The position numbers were made by a program, and so were the translations under genes. A stretch of DNA of 64,000 nucleotides from the NCBI RefSeq assembly GCF_010470665.1, contig NZ_VOPZ01000004.1:186001-250000 (forward strand), read 5' to 3'. Source of the DNA: Desulfovibrio sp. JC022 (lineage in GTDB: Bacteria; Desulfobacterota; Desulfovibrionia; Desulfovibrionales; Desulfovibrionaceae). The notes below the pieces were generated by a model. The model saw only the letters and a program-made list of their open reading frames with translations. It did not search any database and was not told where the DNA came from. Position 1 is the first letter of the stretch; every line of letters starts with the position of its first letter. Shown piece after piece: positions 1 through 9,119 of the stretch.

Positions 1-1001
1 GATTCATCGACCTGCAACTTAACGGCTGCGGGGGCGTATTCTTTAATGACGATATTTCAGCAGAAACGCTGGACCGCATGTCACACGCAATTATCTCCAC
101 AGGCTGTACCTCTTTCCTGCCGACGCTCGTCAGCGCGCCGGAAAAAGACATGCTGAAATCCATGGAAGTAGTCCGCGAATACCGCAAGAATTCACCGGAC
201 ATGGTGCTCGGCCTGCATCTTGAAGGCCCCTATCTTAGCCGCAAACGTAAAGGCATTCACAACCCGGATATGATAAAAAATCCTAATGAAAGCATCCTCC
301 ACCATATTGTGGAACTGGGACCTGAAGTGACCAGAATGTGTACCATGGCCCCGGAAGTGATTTCAGAGGAACAGGTGCAATTGCTTGAAAATGCCGGGGT
401 AAAAGTCTCCGCAGGACATAGTGCCGCCACCTGCCCCCGTGCCCGCGAGATGTTCCGGGCCGGAATCAGTATGGCAACCCATCTGTTCAACGGCATGGAA
501 CCGATACAGGGGCGCGAACCAAGCCTTGTGGGGGCCGTATACCTAGAAAAGCCGTGGACCGGCATTATCGTGGATGGAGTGCATGTTTCATGGGACAATG
601 TGGAACTTGCAAAAAACATCGTAGACAAAAAACTTTTCTGCATCACCGACGCAACATCCGCAGTGGTTTCCGAACAGACCGAATTCATACTCGGCAACCA
701 GACTGTTTATGTAAAAAATGGTAAATGCGCCGCCGCAGACGGCACCATCGGCGGTTCCATGCTGACCATGGACAGAGCTGTTTACAACTGCGTGCGCCAC
801 GTGGGCATCGAACTTGATGAAGCCCTGCGCATGACCTCCCTCTACCCGGCACAGGCCATTGGTATCGACCACGAATTCGGACGCATCGAAAAAGGATACC
901 GGGCCGATCTGGTGGCCTTGGAAACGGAATCACTAGAAGTGCGTGCGGTATTCAAAAACGGAAAACGATTTAATCCGCCCCATCATCAAAAGGAAGAATG
1001 A
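1..1001 (+). CDS. nagA: N-acetylglucosamine-6-phosphate deacetylase (5' end cut by window)
   Basis: Amidohydrolase that removes acetate from GlcNAc-6-phosphate in amino-sugar and cell-wall recycling, in the cytoplasm. The reading frame is already open at base 3 and the first residues read FIDLQLNGCGG, a typical near-N-terminal NagA block, so the true start lies just left of the window and the ATG at 78 is internal. Family motifs follow in order: LHLEGPY (metal and active-site region), SAGHSAA, THLFNGM, DGVHVS and ITDATSA with the catalytic Asp, then the C-terminal GRIEKGYRADLVAL block that closes the barrel. The last 32 bases overlap the end of the convergent histidine kinase gene. Promoter and upstream neighbours cannot be seen. 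Confidence 0.93.
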   Translation, partial: FIDLQLNGCGGVFFNDDISAETLDRMSHAIISTGCTSFLPTLVSAPEKDMLKSMEVVREYRKNSPDMVLGLHLEGPYLSRKRKGIHNPDMIKNPNESILHHIVELGPEVTRMCTMAPEVISEEQVQLLENAGVKVSAGHSAATCPRAREMFRAGISMATHLFNGMEPIQGREPSLVGAVYLEKPWTGIIVDGVHVSWDNVELAKNIVDKKLFCITDATSAVVSEQTEFILGNQTVYVKNGKCAAADGTIGGSMLTMDRAVYNCVRHVGIELDEALRMTSLYPAQAIGIDHEFGRIEKGYRADLVALETESLEVRAVFKNGKRFNPPHHQKEE

Positions 1002-2955
1002 TAGTAAACTTGGTCCCTTCTCCGGGCTTCGACTCAACTGTCATGCTGCCGTTATGCTGGTCGGCAATGATAAAATAAGAAACGGAAAGTCCCAGTCCGG
1101 TTCCCTTGCCCACTGATTTGGTAGTGTAAAACGGTTCAAAAATCCGTAACCGGGTGACTTCATCCATGCCGGGGCCGTTATCTTCAATCTCTACCACAGC
1201 CTGCCCTTTTTCTTCGAAAACCCGGCAATAAAAACAGGGCTTATCATCACCGTATTTTTTATCGGTCATGGCCTCAGCACCATTTTTGAACAAATTCAAA
1301 AATACCTGCTGCATCTCATTACCATCGCATAGAACCCGTTTCATCTGCGGCTGAAATTCACGAATTATCCTTATCTGACGAAAATCATATAGCTTTTTCA
1401 AATTGTAATCATTAGCTGCCAGATCAAGAGTTTTATCTATCAGGGTGGAAAGATCAAATAAATCCATATGCCTGTCGCTCTTACGGCTGAAGCTGAGCAT
1501 ATTCTCAACAATTGCAGCCGCGCGCTTGCCGCTCTCCTGAATAGATTCAAGCATCCGGTCCACTTTTCTCTTCTTCAAGTAATCCTGAACAAGTTCAAGA
1601 TGAATCCCGCACTCCTGCGCTGCCTTCCGGTTGGCTTTAAGATCACCAAAAACACGTTTTTTTATGTTGTAAGCACTACCGAGTATCCCGGCCAGAGGGT
1701 TATTGATTTCATGGGCCATTCCAGCAGCCAGACCTCCGACAGACATCATTTTTTCAGACTGCACCAAAACCTGCTCCAGATTCACACGCCCAGTAACATC
1801 ATCAACACGGATAACAGCCCCTTCAACGCCGTTGGCAATCAAAGGATACACCGTAATGTCCTCATAGCGTACTTCTCCGTTTTCCCTGCGCACATGCTTG
1901 GATTCACATTGCACAGTCCGAGACTGCACAGCCTTACGCACTCTTTCCATTTCATCCGCCAACCGGGGGGCGACCAGCTCTATTTTCTTACCAAGAGCCT
2001 CTTCCTTTGAAATCCCGAAATCCCGGCCCGCTCCACTATTCCACTGGGTAACAATTCCGTCAGGGGTAACCCCGATTATCTGCGAGGGCATGGAATCAAT
2101 AACGTTTGAAAGATAATTGCGCAGTTTCTCCACTTCCTGCTCCGCCTGTGTGCGTATTGCAATTTCCTGTTCTAGCTTGGAAGTCCGTCTGTTGACCACT
2201 CCCCTCAATTTGGTACTGAAAAAAAGCAATCCCACCAGAGCCGCGATCCCGGAAAACAATGCCACGCCGATAATGTAGGTATCGAAAAGTTCTTTATGCA
2301 GGGGAGCCCGGATTGAAATAACCGCCCTGATAATTCCGAGTTCCTCATCATATCCCCCGGCACCCTCATATCTTTTTCGCAACTGGGACGGAGCATCTTC
2401 ACGCTTGCCGTGGCAGACAAGGCAGCCCTTGTTATTTTCAAGAAAAGGTATGGAAACGTATAGATACTGGGTTCCATTGATGCTGACAATATCCCGGTAT
2501 TTTTTCATTTCCCGATTTTCGTTAAACATCTTAATCAAATCGCGTTCAAGGAAATCAGCCTTATTCACTTCATTACGGGGATTATTGGCCGCCATCTTGT
2601 AATAGACTTCATCATCCCCGGCAGCACTTTTTTCCTGATTATAAAATCCGTGCATATTCCTGATGATGAAAGACGAGGAAAAAAGTTCAGGAGCGTAAAA
2701 ATCTTTTTCTACCTGATTATCATCTTTATATTTGTACAAAGCAGGATGCATGATCTTCTGCACATAGTGATGCATTCCCTTATGAACTAGCAGGATTTCT
2801 TTGATCTTATCCTCAGCCTGACTGACTACGTATTGCCGGGCCACATAGAAAAGGATGACCCATACGGTCAATGTTATCAGCAAAAAAAGAACCGCGACCT
2901 TCAAGAATCTCTTTTTGCCGGAAGCAGCAAGTTTTGAATCTTGCGATGATTTCAT
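970..2955 (-). CDS. Membrane histidine kinase with a CXXCH (haem-type) sensor domain and PAS domain
   Basis: Two-component sensor kinase of 661 residues. A membrane anchor lies at about 18-38, then a periplasmic domain of about 180 residues resembling the Tll0287-like/DUF3365 family. It carries CLVCH at 178-182, a canonical covalent c-type haem site. A second membrane segment is at about 227-247, a PAS domain at about 281-395, then the H-box with AHEINNP (His415), an N-box (FLNLFKNGAEAM) and G-boxes (DNGPGMD, GKGTGLGLSV). No receiver domain is attached and no response regulator is adjacent, so the partner is unknown. The inferred role is sensing redox state or a small ligand through the haem. 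The gene's end overlaps nagA by 32 bases in convergent orientation. Confidence 0.88.
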   Translation of the reverse strand: MKSSQDSKLAASGKKRFLKVAVLFLLITLTVWVILFYVARQYVVSQAEDKIKEILLVHKGMHHYVQKIMHPALYKYKDDNQVEKDFYAPELFSSSFIIRNMHGFYNQEKSAAGDDEVYYKMAANNPRNEVNKADFLERDLIKMFNENREMKKYRDIVSINGTQYLYVSIPFLENNKGCLVCHGKREDAPSQLRKRYEGAGGYDEELGIIRAVISIRAPLHKELFDTYIIGVALFSGIAALVGLLFFSTKLRGVVNRRTSKLEQEIAIRTQAEQEVEKLRNYLSNVIDSMPSQIIGVTPDGIVTQWNSGAGRDFGISKEEALGKKIELVAPRLADEMERVRKAVQSRTVQCESKHVRRENGEVRYEDITVYPLIANGVEGAVIRVDDVTGRVNLEQVLVQSEKMMSVGGLAAGMAHEINNPLAGILGSAYNIKKRVFGDLKANRKAAQECGIHLELVQDYLKKRKVDRMLESIQESGKRAAAIVENMLSFSRKSDRHMDLFDLSTLIDKTLDLAANDYNLKKLYDFRQIRIIREFQPQMKRVLCDGNEMQQVFLNLFKNGAEAMTDKKYGDDKPCFYCRVFEEKGQAVVEIEDNGPGMDEVTRLRIFEPFYTTKSVGKGTGLGLSVSYFIIADQHNGSMTVESKPGEGTKFTIILPFDDGAD

Positions 2956-3175
2956 GCGGCAGCCACCTTAATTTAGAATACGAGCACAGCGCAATATGGA
3001 AAAACCCCAGTAATATCACATTAGCTGAAATTTCTTATTAATGTCCAGCGGAAGTAAAGATATCCTGCTCCTGGTTTTATAATTTTTCCCGCACTATTTA
3101 CATTTAAAAAAAGGAGCCTATACTCAATGAAGTGCCGCCTATCCCGTTTTCCGGGCGGTATTATCAGGAGGTTAC

Positions 3176-4624
3176 ATGAAATTAAAACGCTACATTGGAT
3201 TACTGACTCTCATCACTGTACTCATCCTGCCCGTTTATGCTCAGGCAGACGGCCTGCCCTCTTTTGTCGATCTGGCTAAAAAGTGTGGCCCAGCTGTGGT
3301 TAACATCAATACTGTGAAAATGGTCGAAGTGGGCAACCCCATGGAAGACTTTTTCAAATTCCACGGAAAGGGCGGAAACAACCCCTTCGAGGATTTTTTC
3401 AAGCAGTTTAATAATCGCGGCAGGGGAAATGGCAAGCAACCCAAACAGAAACGTAAAACCGGTTCACTGGGTTCCGGATTCATCATCTCCAAAGACGGTT
3501 ACGTGGTCACCAACAACCATGTGGTCGCTTCTGCGGATGAAATCACGATAAAGCTTCAAAATGACGGGCACGAATATCCGGCTAAAATCATCGGCCGCGA
3601 CAAGGAGACCGACCTTGCGCTCTTGAAAATAGAAGTAAAAAAAGACCTGCCCTTCCTTGAATTCGCCAACTCCGAAAATGCTGAAGTAGGCGAATGGGTA
3701 CTGGCTATCGGTAATCCCTTCGGTCTGGGACACACCGTGACCAAAGGAATTATCAGTGCCAAGGGCCGCATCATCGGCGCAGGCCCCTTTGATAATTTCA
3801 TTCAGACCGATGCCAGCATCAACCCCGGTAACTCCGGCGGACCGCTTATCGATCTGAAAGGACGGGTCATCGGCATCAACACTGCCATCATCGCCAGCGG
3901 TCAGGGAATCGGCTTTGCCATCCCCAGCAACATGGCTGAGAACGTCATCTCCCAGCTCAAGACCGACCATAAGGTCAGCCGCGGCTGGCTTGGCGTCACC
4001 ATTCAGGATGCTGATGCAAAAACCGCCAAAGCTCTCGGACTTAAGAGCGAAAAAGGCGCGCTGGTTAATTCCGTCAATCCCGGAGACCCCGCTGAGAAGG
4101 GCGGCATGAAGGTCGGTGACGTCATTCTCAAAGTTGACGGCGAAAAAATCGACGACACCAACGATCTGCTGCGCACCGTGGCAGCACTGCCCCCGGGCAA
4201 AACCGTAAGCATCAAAGTATGGCGCAAGGGACGTGAAAAGAACCTGCGTATAGTGCTTGGCGAACGTAACGGTAAGGGTGTTGTGGCTGAAGCGGAAAAG
4301 ATATCTCCCAAAGCAGCGGAGGAAAACCTTGATGACCTCGGACTTGTTGTCCGCAGAGTCAACCGCAAAGCTGAAGCCCAGTCCCTCGGTCTTGACAGGC
4401 CAGAAGGTCTGCTGGTTATCGAAGTAATGCAGAGCACTCCTGCCGAAGACGCCGCCATCGCAGTAGGTGATGTGATTCTGGAAGCAAACCAGCACAAGGT
4501 TAATTCCATCAAAGATCTCCAGAAGATTATCAACACCGAAGGCAAAAAGCGCGGGCTGGTTATGCTGCTCCTGAAACGTCAGGGCCATAACATATTCCGT
4601 ACTATTGAATTGAAAGACAAATAG
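3176..4624 (+). CDS. degP: DegP/HtrA-type periplasmic serine protease (Do family)
   Basis: Periplasmic protein quality-control protease and chaperone of 482 residues, usual for the family. A signal peptide ends near AQA (about residue 24). The protease domain has the catalytic triad His115 (TNNHVV), Asp146 (ETDLALLK) and Ser220 (NPGNSGGPL). Two PDZ domains follow, at roughly 265-355 and 375-475. A phenylalanine- and glycine-rich loop lies at 55-85, as in the LA-loop of DegP/DegQ. The start is supported by AGGAGG seven bases upstream. The gene stands alone, with a strong hairpin after the stop. Envelope-stress control is usual for the family, but no regulator site could be identified. Confidence 0.95.
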   Translation: MKLKRYIGLLTLITVLILPVYAQADGLPSFVDLAKKCGPAVVNINTVKMVEVGNPMEDFFKFHGKGGNNPFEDFFKQFNNRGRGNGKQPKQKRKTGSLGSGFIISKDGYVVTNNHVVASADEITIKLQNDGHEYPAKIIGRDKETDLALLKIEVKKDLPFLEFANSENAEVGEWVLAIGNPFGLGHTVTKGIISAKGRIIGAGPFDNFIQTDASINPGNSGGPLIDLKGRVIGINTAIIASGQGIGFAIPSNMAENVISQLKTDHKVSRGWLGVTIQDADAKTAKALGLKSEKGALVNSVNPGDPAEKGGMKVGDVILKVDGEKIDDTNDLLRTVAALPPGKTVSIKVWRKGREKNLRIVLGERNGKGVVAEAEKISPKAAEENLDDLGLVVRRVNRKAEAQSLGLDRPEGLLVIEVMQSTPAEDAAIAVGDVILEANQHKVNSIKDLQKIINTEGKKRGLVMLLLKRQGHNIFRTIELKDK

Positions 4625-4654
4625 CTCCGGCTGTTGTTGACCCTCAAAAAAATT

Positions 4655-4682
4655 GCCCGTCCTGAGACAGCTCAGGACGGGC
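4655..4682 (+). terminator. Intrinsic terminator after degP
   Basis: Perfect 12-bp stem GCCCGTCCTGAG with a 4-base loop, followed by a short T-containing stretch; an A-run precedes it, so it could also work in reverse. It lies inside the open reading frame that extends upstream of ispE, which argues that the real ispE start is downstream of it. Confidence 0.8.
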
Positions 4683-4718
4683 TTCCTAATTCAAGCTCTT
4701 TACGTTATTAGACTGCCC

Positions 4719-5591
4719 ATGACGAAAACAATTCTCACCGCACCGGCCAAAGTCAATCTTTACCTGAAAATTGTAGGCAAAAGGGAAGACGGCTATCACG
4801 AACTGGATACCCTTTTCCATCCTTTCCCTGCTTTATCCGATACCCTTGAGGTTACGGAAACCGGGGAAGGCTGCACCATTCATTGCGCTGATTTCGACCT
4901 TCCGGCGGAAGACAATCTTATCTACAAGGCTTGGGATAAATACGCTCAGGCTACCGGATTCCGTCCCGGCCTGCATATAGAATTGACCAAACGTACTCCC
5001 ACCGGGGCCGGACTTGGCGGAGGCAGCTCCGATGCGGCCTCCATGCTCCGTTTTTTAAATACCCACCCGGACAGTCCGGGCCTCGAACACGACAAGCTGA
5101 ACGCTTTGGCTGCGGGGCTTGGCGCGGATGTTCCCTTCTTTCTGCTGGACGGTCCGGCATGGGCAAAAGGAATTGGTGAAATTTTATCGCCCGCAGAGGT
5201 TGACCTTTCCGGCCTGACCGCGTTATTAGCCTGCCCGGATGTGCACGTGAATACCGTCTGGGCATACAAGGCATGGTCAACCCGTGACCAATCCACTTAT
5301 TTGAAAAAAAGTGACGCCTTTAACTTGACAACGTCAGCCAGCGGTAATAATAGAACGGCCTCCCAAACGAGGGTAACTTTGTTCAATGACTTTGAAGAGG
5401 TTGTCCTTCCCGAGTTTCCCAAAATCAGGGAGACAAAGGAATACTTGTTGAAAAACGGAGCCTGCGGAGCAGTCATGAGCGGAAGCGGGGCCAGCGTGAT
5501 CTCATTCTTTAAAAAAAGAGAGACAGCGCAAAAGGCTGCATCAGTCTTAAACTCGATGAAAGTCGACTCTGTTCTTCACACGTTTTCATAA
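4719..5591 (+). CDS. ispE: 4-(cytidine 5'-diphospho)-2-C-methyl-D-erythritol kinase
   Basis: GHMP-family kinase that phosphorylates CDP-methylerythritol in the MEP pathway of isoprenoid synthesis. The protein of 290 residues begins MTKTILTAPAKVNLYL, the standard IspE N-terminus with the catalytic-region Lys and Asn. The ATP-binding glycine loop PTGAGLGGGSSDAA and the C-terminal block GAVMSGSGASV are both present. The frame is open further upstream to 4653, but that stretch contains the degP terminator, so the ATG at 4719 is chosen. The gene is first in the run ispE / tRNA-Gln / prs / rplY / pth, a common order in proteobacteria. Confidence 0.95.
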   Translation: MTKTILTAPAKVNLYLKIVGKREDGYHELDTLFHPFPALSDTLEVTETGEGCTIHCADFDLPAEDNLIYKAWDKYAQATGFRPGLHIELTKRTPTGAGLGGGSSDAASMLRFLNTHPDSPGLEHDKLNALAAGLGADVPFFLLDGPAWAKGIGEILSPAEVDLSGLTALLACPDVHVNTVWAYKAWSTRDQSTYLKKSDAFNLTTSASGNNRTASQTRVTLFNDFEEVVLPEFPKIRETKEYLLKNGACGAVMSGSGASVISFFKKRETAQKAASVLNSMKVDSVLHTFS

Positions 5592-5626
5592 TTTTAATAT
5601 AGTACATATTTCCACATAATATGTGC

Positions 5627-5702
5627 AGGGATGTCGCCAAGTTGGTAAGGCACGTGGTTTTGGTCCACGCATTCGCGGGTTCGAGTCCTGCCATCCCTGC
5701 CA
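5627..5702 (+). tRNA. tRNA-Gln (anticodon TTG)
   Basis: A complete cloverleaf can be drawn by hand. The 7-bp acceptor stem AGGGATG pairs with CATCCCT. The D-arm is GCC..GGC, the anticodon stem CGTGG/CCACG has loop TTTTGGT with anticodon TTG at 5660-5662, and the T-arm is GCGGG/CCTGC with loop TTCGAGT. The discriminator is G and the 3' CCA is encoded. It sits between ispE and prs, 40 bases before the prs start, and may be co-transcribed with them. Confidence 0.97.
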
Positions 5703-5742
5703 AATTCATTTCTCTTCCCGAGAGGTCAAGTTGGAGACCGAC

Positions 5743-6687
5743 ATGAACGGTGAACTCAAGATTATCAGCGGCTCGTCAAATCTGGCGCTTTCAGAAGCAA
5801 TCTGTGACCATCTCGGCAGCAAACTTACTCCCTGTCTGCGTGAAAAATTCAGCGATGGTGAAATCCGCATCGAGATTCAGGACAACGTGCGCGGCTGCGA
5901 TGTATTCGTAGTCCAGTCCACCTGTGATCCGGTGAACTTTCACTTCATGGAGCTGTGCCTCATGCTGGACGCGCTTAAAAGAGCAAGTGCCCGCCGAGTA
6001 ACCGCAGTTGTTCCCTACTACGGGTACGCAAGGCAGGACCGCAAGGTTTCCCCCCGTGCACCCATCAGTGCCAAACTCTGCGCCGATTGCCTGACCGTTG
6101 CCGGTATGCAGCGTCTGGTCACCATCGACCTGCACGCAGGCCAGATCCAAGGCTTCTTCAACCTCCCGGTAGACAACATTTATGCAGCCCCCGTCCTGCT
6201 GGACGAACTGCGCACCCGTGACGATGACATGGTCATGGTTTCCCCTGACGCAGGCGGAACCGAACGCGCAAGAGCATACGCCAAACGCCTCAATGCCGGA
6301 CTGGCAATTGTGGACAAACGTCGCGACGCTCCCAACCAGGCCAAAGCAATGCACGTTATAGGTGAAGTAAAAGACAAAGTCTGCGTGGTCATGGATGACA
6401 TGATCGACACCGCAGGCACCATGTGTCAGGCAGCCAAAGTCCTTATCGACCATGGCGCAAAAGACGTAATCGCCTGCGCAACCCACCCGGTTCTTTCCGG
6501 ACCGGCTATCGACAGGCTGGCTGCAGCACCTTTTTCCGAGGTGATTGTAACCAACACCCTGCCTGTTCCCGAAGAAAAAATCGCTAAGAGCGGCGGCAAG
6601 ATCAAAGTCAAATCCGTTGCCGGAATCCTCGCTAAATGCATTCACAACGTGCACACCGAGTCTTCCGTAAGCGTACTCTTCGTTTAA
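5743..6687 (+). CDS. prs: Ribose-phosphate pyrophosphokinase (PRPP synthetase)
   Basis: Makes PRPP from ribose-5-phosphate and ATP, feeding purine, pyrimidine, His and Trp synthesis. At 314 residues it has the standard class I length. Visible motifs are [11 protein letters not shown] near the N-terminus, the ATP-flanking [26 protein letters not shown], and the PRPP-binding loop [13 protein letters not shown]. The frame is open back to 5623, but that part overlaps the tRNA gene. [10 protein letters not shown] at 5743, preceded by a GGAG, matches the usual Prs start. It is followed after 66 bases by rplY, a pairing seen in many bacteria. Confidence 0.96.
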   Translation: MNGELKIISGSSNLALSEAICDHLGSKLTPCLREKFSDGEIRIEIQDNVRGCDVFVVQSTCDPVNFHFMELCLMLDALKRASARRVTAVVPYYGYARQDRKVSPRAPISAKLCADCLTVAGMQRLVTIDLHAGQIQGFFNLPVDNIYAAPVLLDELRTRDDDMVMVSPDAGGTERARAYAKRLNAGLAIVDKRRDAPNQAKAMHVIGEVKDKVCVVMDDMIDTAGTMCQAAKVLIDHGAKDVIACATHPVLSGPAIDRLAAAPFSEVIVTNTLPVPEEKIAKSGGKIKVKSVAGILAKCIHNVHTESSVSVLFV

Positions 6688-6753
6688 TTACGCCTATTCC
6701 CACCCTCTGTCGGTCATTTCGAGCGGCAGCAGGTTAACCATAAGGAGAAAATA

Positions 6754-7359
6754 ATGTCTGAAAAAGTAACCTTCAAAGCTGAAGTGCGTACCAAAACCGG
6801 TAAATCCGCAAACCGTCAGCTTCGTAACCAGGGTATGGTTCCCGTTGTCTTCTATTCACAGGACGGCGAAAACCTGATCCTTTCCGTTAACGAAATTGAA
6901 TTCGTTAAAATGTACCGCAAAGTCGGAACCACCCGTCTGTTCAGCCTCGAGGTTGAAGGCAAGACTTACGATACCCTGATCTGGAAAATTCAGATGGACC
7001 CCGTTCGTCCCCGTCCCAACCACATCGACCTGCTCGGTGTTTCAGCTGATCGTCCTCTCAAGATCGACGTTCCCGTTGTTACCGAAGGCACTGCACCCGG
7101 TGTTAAGCTTGGTGGCCGTATGGCTATTTACCGCGAAAAGCTTACCGTTGCTTGTACCGCAGCAACCATTCCAGCTGAAATCGTCGTTAACATCGACAGC
7201 ATGGAAGTTGGCGATACCGTATTCGTAAACGAAATCGAACTGCCTGGTGGCGCAAAAGTACAGCACGACAGCAACTTTGCACTCGTTCGCTGTGCCGCAG
7301 GCCGCGGTTCCTCCGGTGACGAAGAAGGCGAAGAATCAGCAGAAGCAGCTGAAGAATAA
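6754..7359 (+). CDS. rplY: Ribosomal protein bL25 (long CTC/TL5 form)
   Basis: Binds 5S rRNA in the large ribosomal subunit. At 201 residues this is the two-domain CTC form: an N-terminal L25 domain (about 1-95, starting KVTFKAEVRTKTGKSANRQL) and a C-terminal TL5-like beta domain (about 100-190). An acidic tail rich in Glu and Ala closes the protein, as in many CTC proteins. A clear AAGGAG precedes the ATG. The gene lies between prs and pth, consistent with one translation-related unit. Confidence 0.94.
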   Translation: MSEKVTFKAEVRTKTGKSANRQLRNQGMVPVVFYSQDGENLILSVNEIEFVKMYRKVGTTRLFSLEVEGKTYDTLIWKIQMDPVRPRPNHIDLLGVSADRPLKIDVPVVTEGTAPGVKLGGRMAIYREKLTVACTAATIPAEIVVNIDSMEVGDTVFVNEIELPGGAKVQHDSNFALVRCAAGRGSSGDEEGEESAEAAEE

Positions 7360-7384
7360 GCCGACAGCAATATATTCATTTTCG

Positions 7385-7408
7385 GGCCCCGGTTTATCCG
7401 GGGCCTTT
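7385..7408 (+). terminator. Hairpin between rplY and pth
   Basis: Perfect 8-bp stem GGCCCCGG / CCGGGGCC with a 5-base loop and only three T residues after it. It is probably a weak or partial terminator, or an mRNA 3' stabiliser, that sets the ratio of rplY to pth. Confidence 0.6.
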
Positions 7409-7435
7409 GCCGTTTGTTAAGCAGGGATAATTATC

Positions 7436-8053
7436 ATGGAATACAAAGCACTCATTACAGGACTGGGTAACCCCGGACCGCAATATGCCAAAACCAGACA
7501 CAATATTGGTTTTATGGCTGTTGATGCTTTGGCTGAAATGGCTGCATCCCGCAAGAACATGCGTTATAAGGAAATGGATATATCCGGTGATTTCGAACTA
7601 TTCAGCGTGAATATGGCCGGAAACAATGTGCTGGTGACAAAGCCTCTCACTTACATGAACCTGAGCGGTAAAGCAGTTGCGGCCATATGCGGAAAATTCT
7701 CCATCCCGGTATCGAACGTTTTCGTCATCCACGATGAACTGGACCTTCCCTGCGGAAGAATGAAGTTCAAAAAGGGTGGCGGTAACAATGGACACCGGGG
7801 TTTGGAATCAATTCAGGAGAAACTGGGATCACCTAACTTCTTCAGAATCAGGGTAGGCATAGGCCGCCCGGAATTCTCCGCACAAGTGAAAGATTACGTT
7901 CTGGAAGAATTCACCTCCCGAGAACTTGAGACTGCTCAGGAGATGACTCAAGCAGCCATCAAAGGATTGAACCTGCACTTCAGGCGGGGACAAGGAACAG
8001 CCACACAATTCATGAACAGCTTCATGCCTGATGTTCCTGAAACCGAACCATAG
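7436..8053 (+). CDS. pth: Peptidyl-tRNA hydrolase
   Basis: Releases tRNA from peptidyl-tRNA that drops off the ribosome. The protein of 205 residues shows the family signature in order: GLGNPGPQYAKTRHNIGF with the catalytic His, KPLTYMNLSG, VIHDELDLPCG with the catalytic Asp, and KGGGNNGHRGLESI. Its length is typical. It follows rplY by 76 bases with a hairpin between, and closes the ispE-to-pth group. Confidence 0.96.
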   Translation: MEYKALITGLGNPGPQYAKTRHNIGFMAVDALAEMAASRKNMRYKEMDISGDFELFSVNMAGNNVLVTKPLTYMNLSGKAVAAICGKFSIPVSNVFVIHDELDLPCGRMKFKKGGGNNGHRGLESIQEKLGSPNFFRIRVGIGRPEFSAQVKDYVLEEFTSRELETAQEMTQAAIKGLNLHFRRGQGTATQFMNSFMPDVPETEP

Positions 8054-8269
8054 ACTATTTTTCACAATTCAGTTATAATAATTTTTCGTAGCAATTCCCT
8101 CTATAAGAAAATAAAATCAATAAGAGGGTAAAAGAAATTGGAAGGGCCTGTAACCCGTTTTCAGCTAATCCTGAATTCCACGTAATCGCGCCATCACCAA
8201 ACCGGAGTATTCCCGGAAATTCGCATTGACCCTTCCAAACATTTCTTTAGTAAGTCCAAGGAGCCATGA

Positions 8270-8785
8270 GTGTTTGAGCTAGAGCAGTTGGTAGTCTATC
8301 CTTCGCAGGGAGTAGGCAAAGTAGAACGTATTGAAAGTCAGGAAATCGGCGGAGCAACTGCCGAGTTTTATATTGTCCGCATTTTAAGTAACAATGTTAC
8401 GCTCATGGTTCCGGTCATGAATGCTCACAACGTAGGTTTGCGCTCAGTTTGTGACAAGGACGCGGGCATGGAGATTTTCGAAAGTCTCAAGGACAGATCT
8501 GATTTTACCGGATACACCGGACAGAACTGGAACAGACGCTACCGTGAGTATTCCGAAAAGCTTAAAAGCGGAGATCTCCATGACGTAGCATATGTTCTCA
8601 AGGAGCTTTTCCTGATCGGAAGGGATAAAGAACTCTCCTTTGGTGAACGCAGACTGCTGGAACAGGCTATGGGTCTGGTTTCAATGGAACTTTCCTTCGC
8701 TCTCGGCCTTGATCAGGAAGAAATCAAGGAAGAGATAAATGCACTTTTCATTGACGTTCTGGAAAAACAGGAAGAGGAATCCTAA
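8270..8785 (+). CDS. carD: CarD/CdnL-type RNA polymerase-binding transcription factor
   Basis: Cytoplasmic regulator of 171 residues. Its N-terminal RNA-polymerase-interacting domain (about 1-65) begins FELEQLVVYPSQGVGKVE, the characteristic CarD/TRCF Tudor-like block. A helical C-terminal domain (about 70-165) corresponds to the DNA-contacting part of CdnL. The start is GTG, with AAGGAG six bases upstream; a nearby ATG at 8266 runs into a stop after three codons. By family knowledge such proteins stabilise open promoter complexes, often at rRNA promoters. About 215 bases of non-coding sequence precede it and 334 follow before rho. Confidence 0.9.
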   Translation: MFELEQLVVYPSQGVGKVERIESQEIGGATAEFYIVRILSNNVTLMVPVMNAHNVGLRSVCDKDAGMEIFESLKDRSDFTGYTGQNWNRRYREYSEKLKSGDLHDVAYVLKELFLIGRDKELSFGERRLLEQAMGLVSMELSFALGLDQEEIKEEINALFIDVLEKQEEES

Positions 8786-9119
8786 AAATCCTGTTCAAAC
8801 GACTTGTCATAAACGATTCTTTCAGTTAATGCCCTATGAGTTGCACGTTTTGGAGTTGCGTTAGTCCCTTTCCGGAACAACCTGTTTAGCAGCACCGCAA
8901 TAAAACACTGCAACTAGGGTGGAGTAAGAATCAAATACGACCTAAAATCGTTGTATTCGAACAGAAAACAGCCCCTCGCTCAGGAAAATCCAATATAATT
9001 TTCATCATCCAGTTAAGGGTAAAGCATTGCAGGCAGTGCCTAATCGCGTTTTGCATGCATTACTATTGCTTTCCGTTAGCTTAATAATATTTTTAAACTT
9101 TTAAATCCGGTTATACAGT
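8786..9119. other. Long carD-rho intergenic region (probable rho leader)
   Basis: There are 334 bases without a supportable gene. The part nearest rho is AT-rich, and no convincing Shine-Dalgarno precedes the rho ATG. A few weak imperfect inverted repeats can be found (around 8935-8960 and 9025-9058), but none is followed by a T-run. A long untranslated leader fits known Rho autoregulation in other bacteria, but nothing in the sequence proves it. Confidence 0.4.

Noticed and set aside
3127-3279. 50-codon open frame starting before degP, preceded by AAGGAG
   Set aside because: It is out of frame with degP and overlaps its start and signal peptide; the product has no recognisable features and the Shine-Dalgarno spacing is long. 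It could be a leader peptide, but nothing shows this.
3464-4588. 374-residue open frame antisense to degP
   Set aside because: A shadow of the strong codon bias in degP; no ribosome-binding site and no known motif. The sense gene is certain.
5623-5742. 40-codon extension of the prs frame across the tRNA
   Set aside because: It would translate the tRNA gene; the ATG at 5743 gives the standard Prs N-terminus.
5791-6654. 287-residue open frame antisense to prs
   Set aside because: Shadow of prs; no start signal and low-complexity composition.
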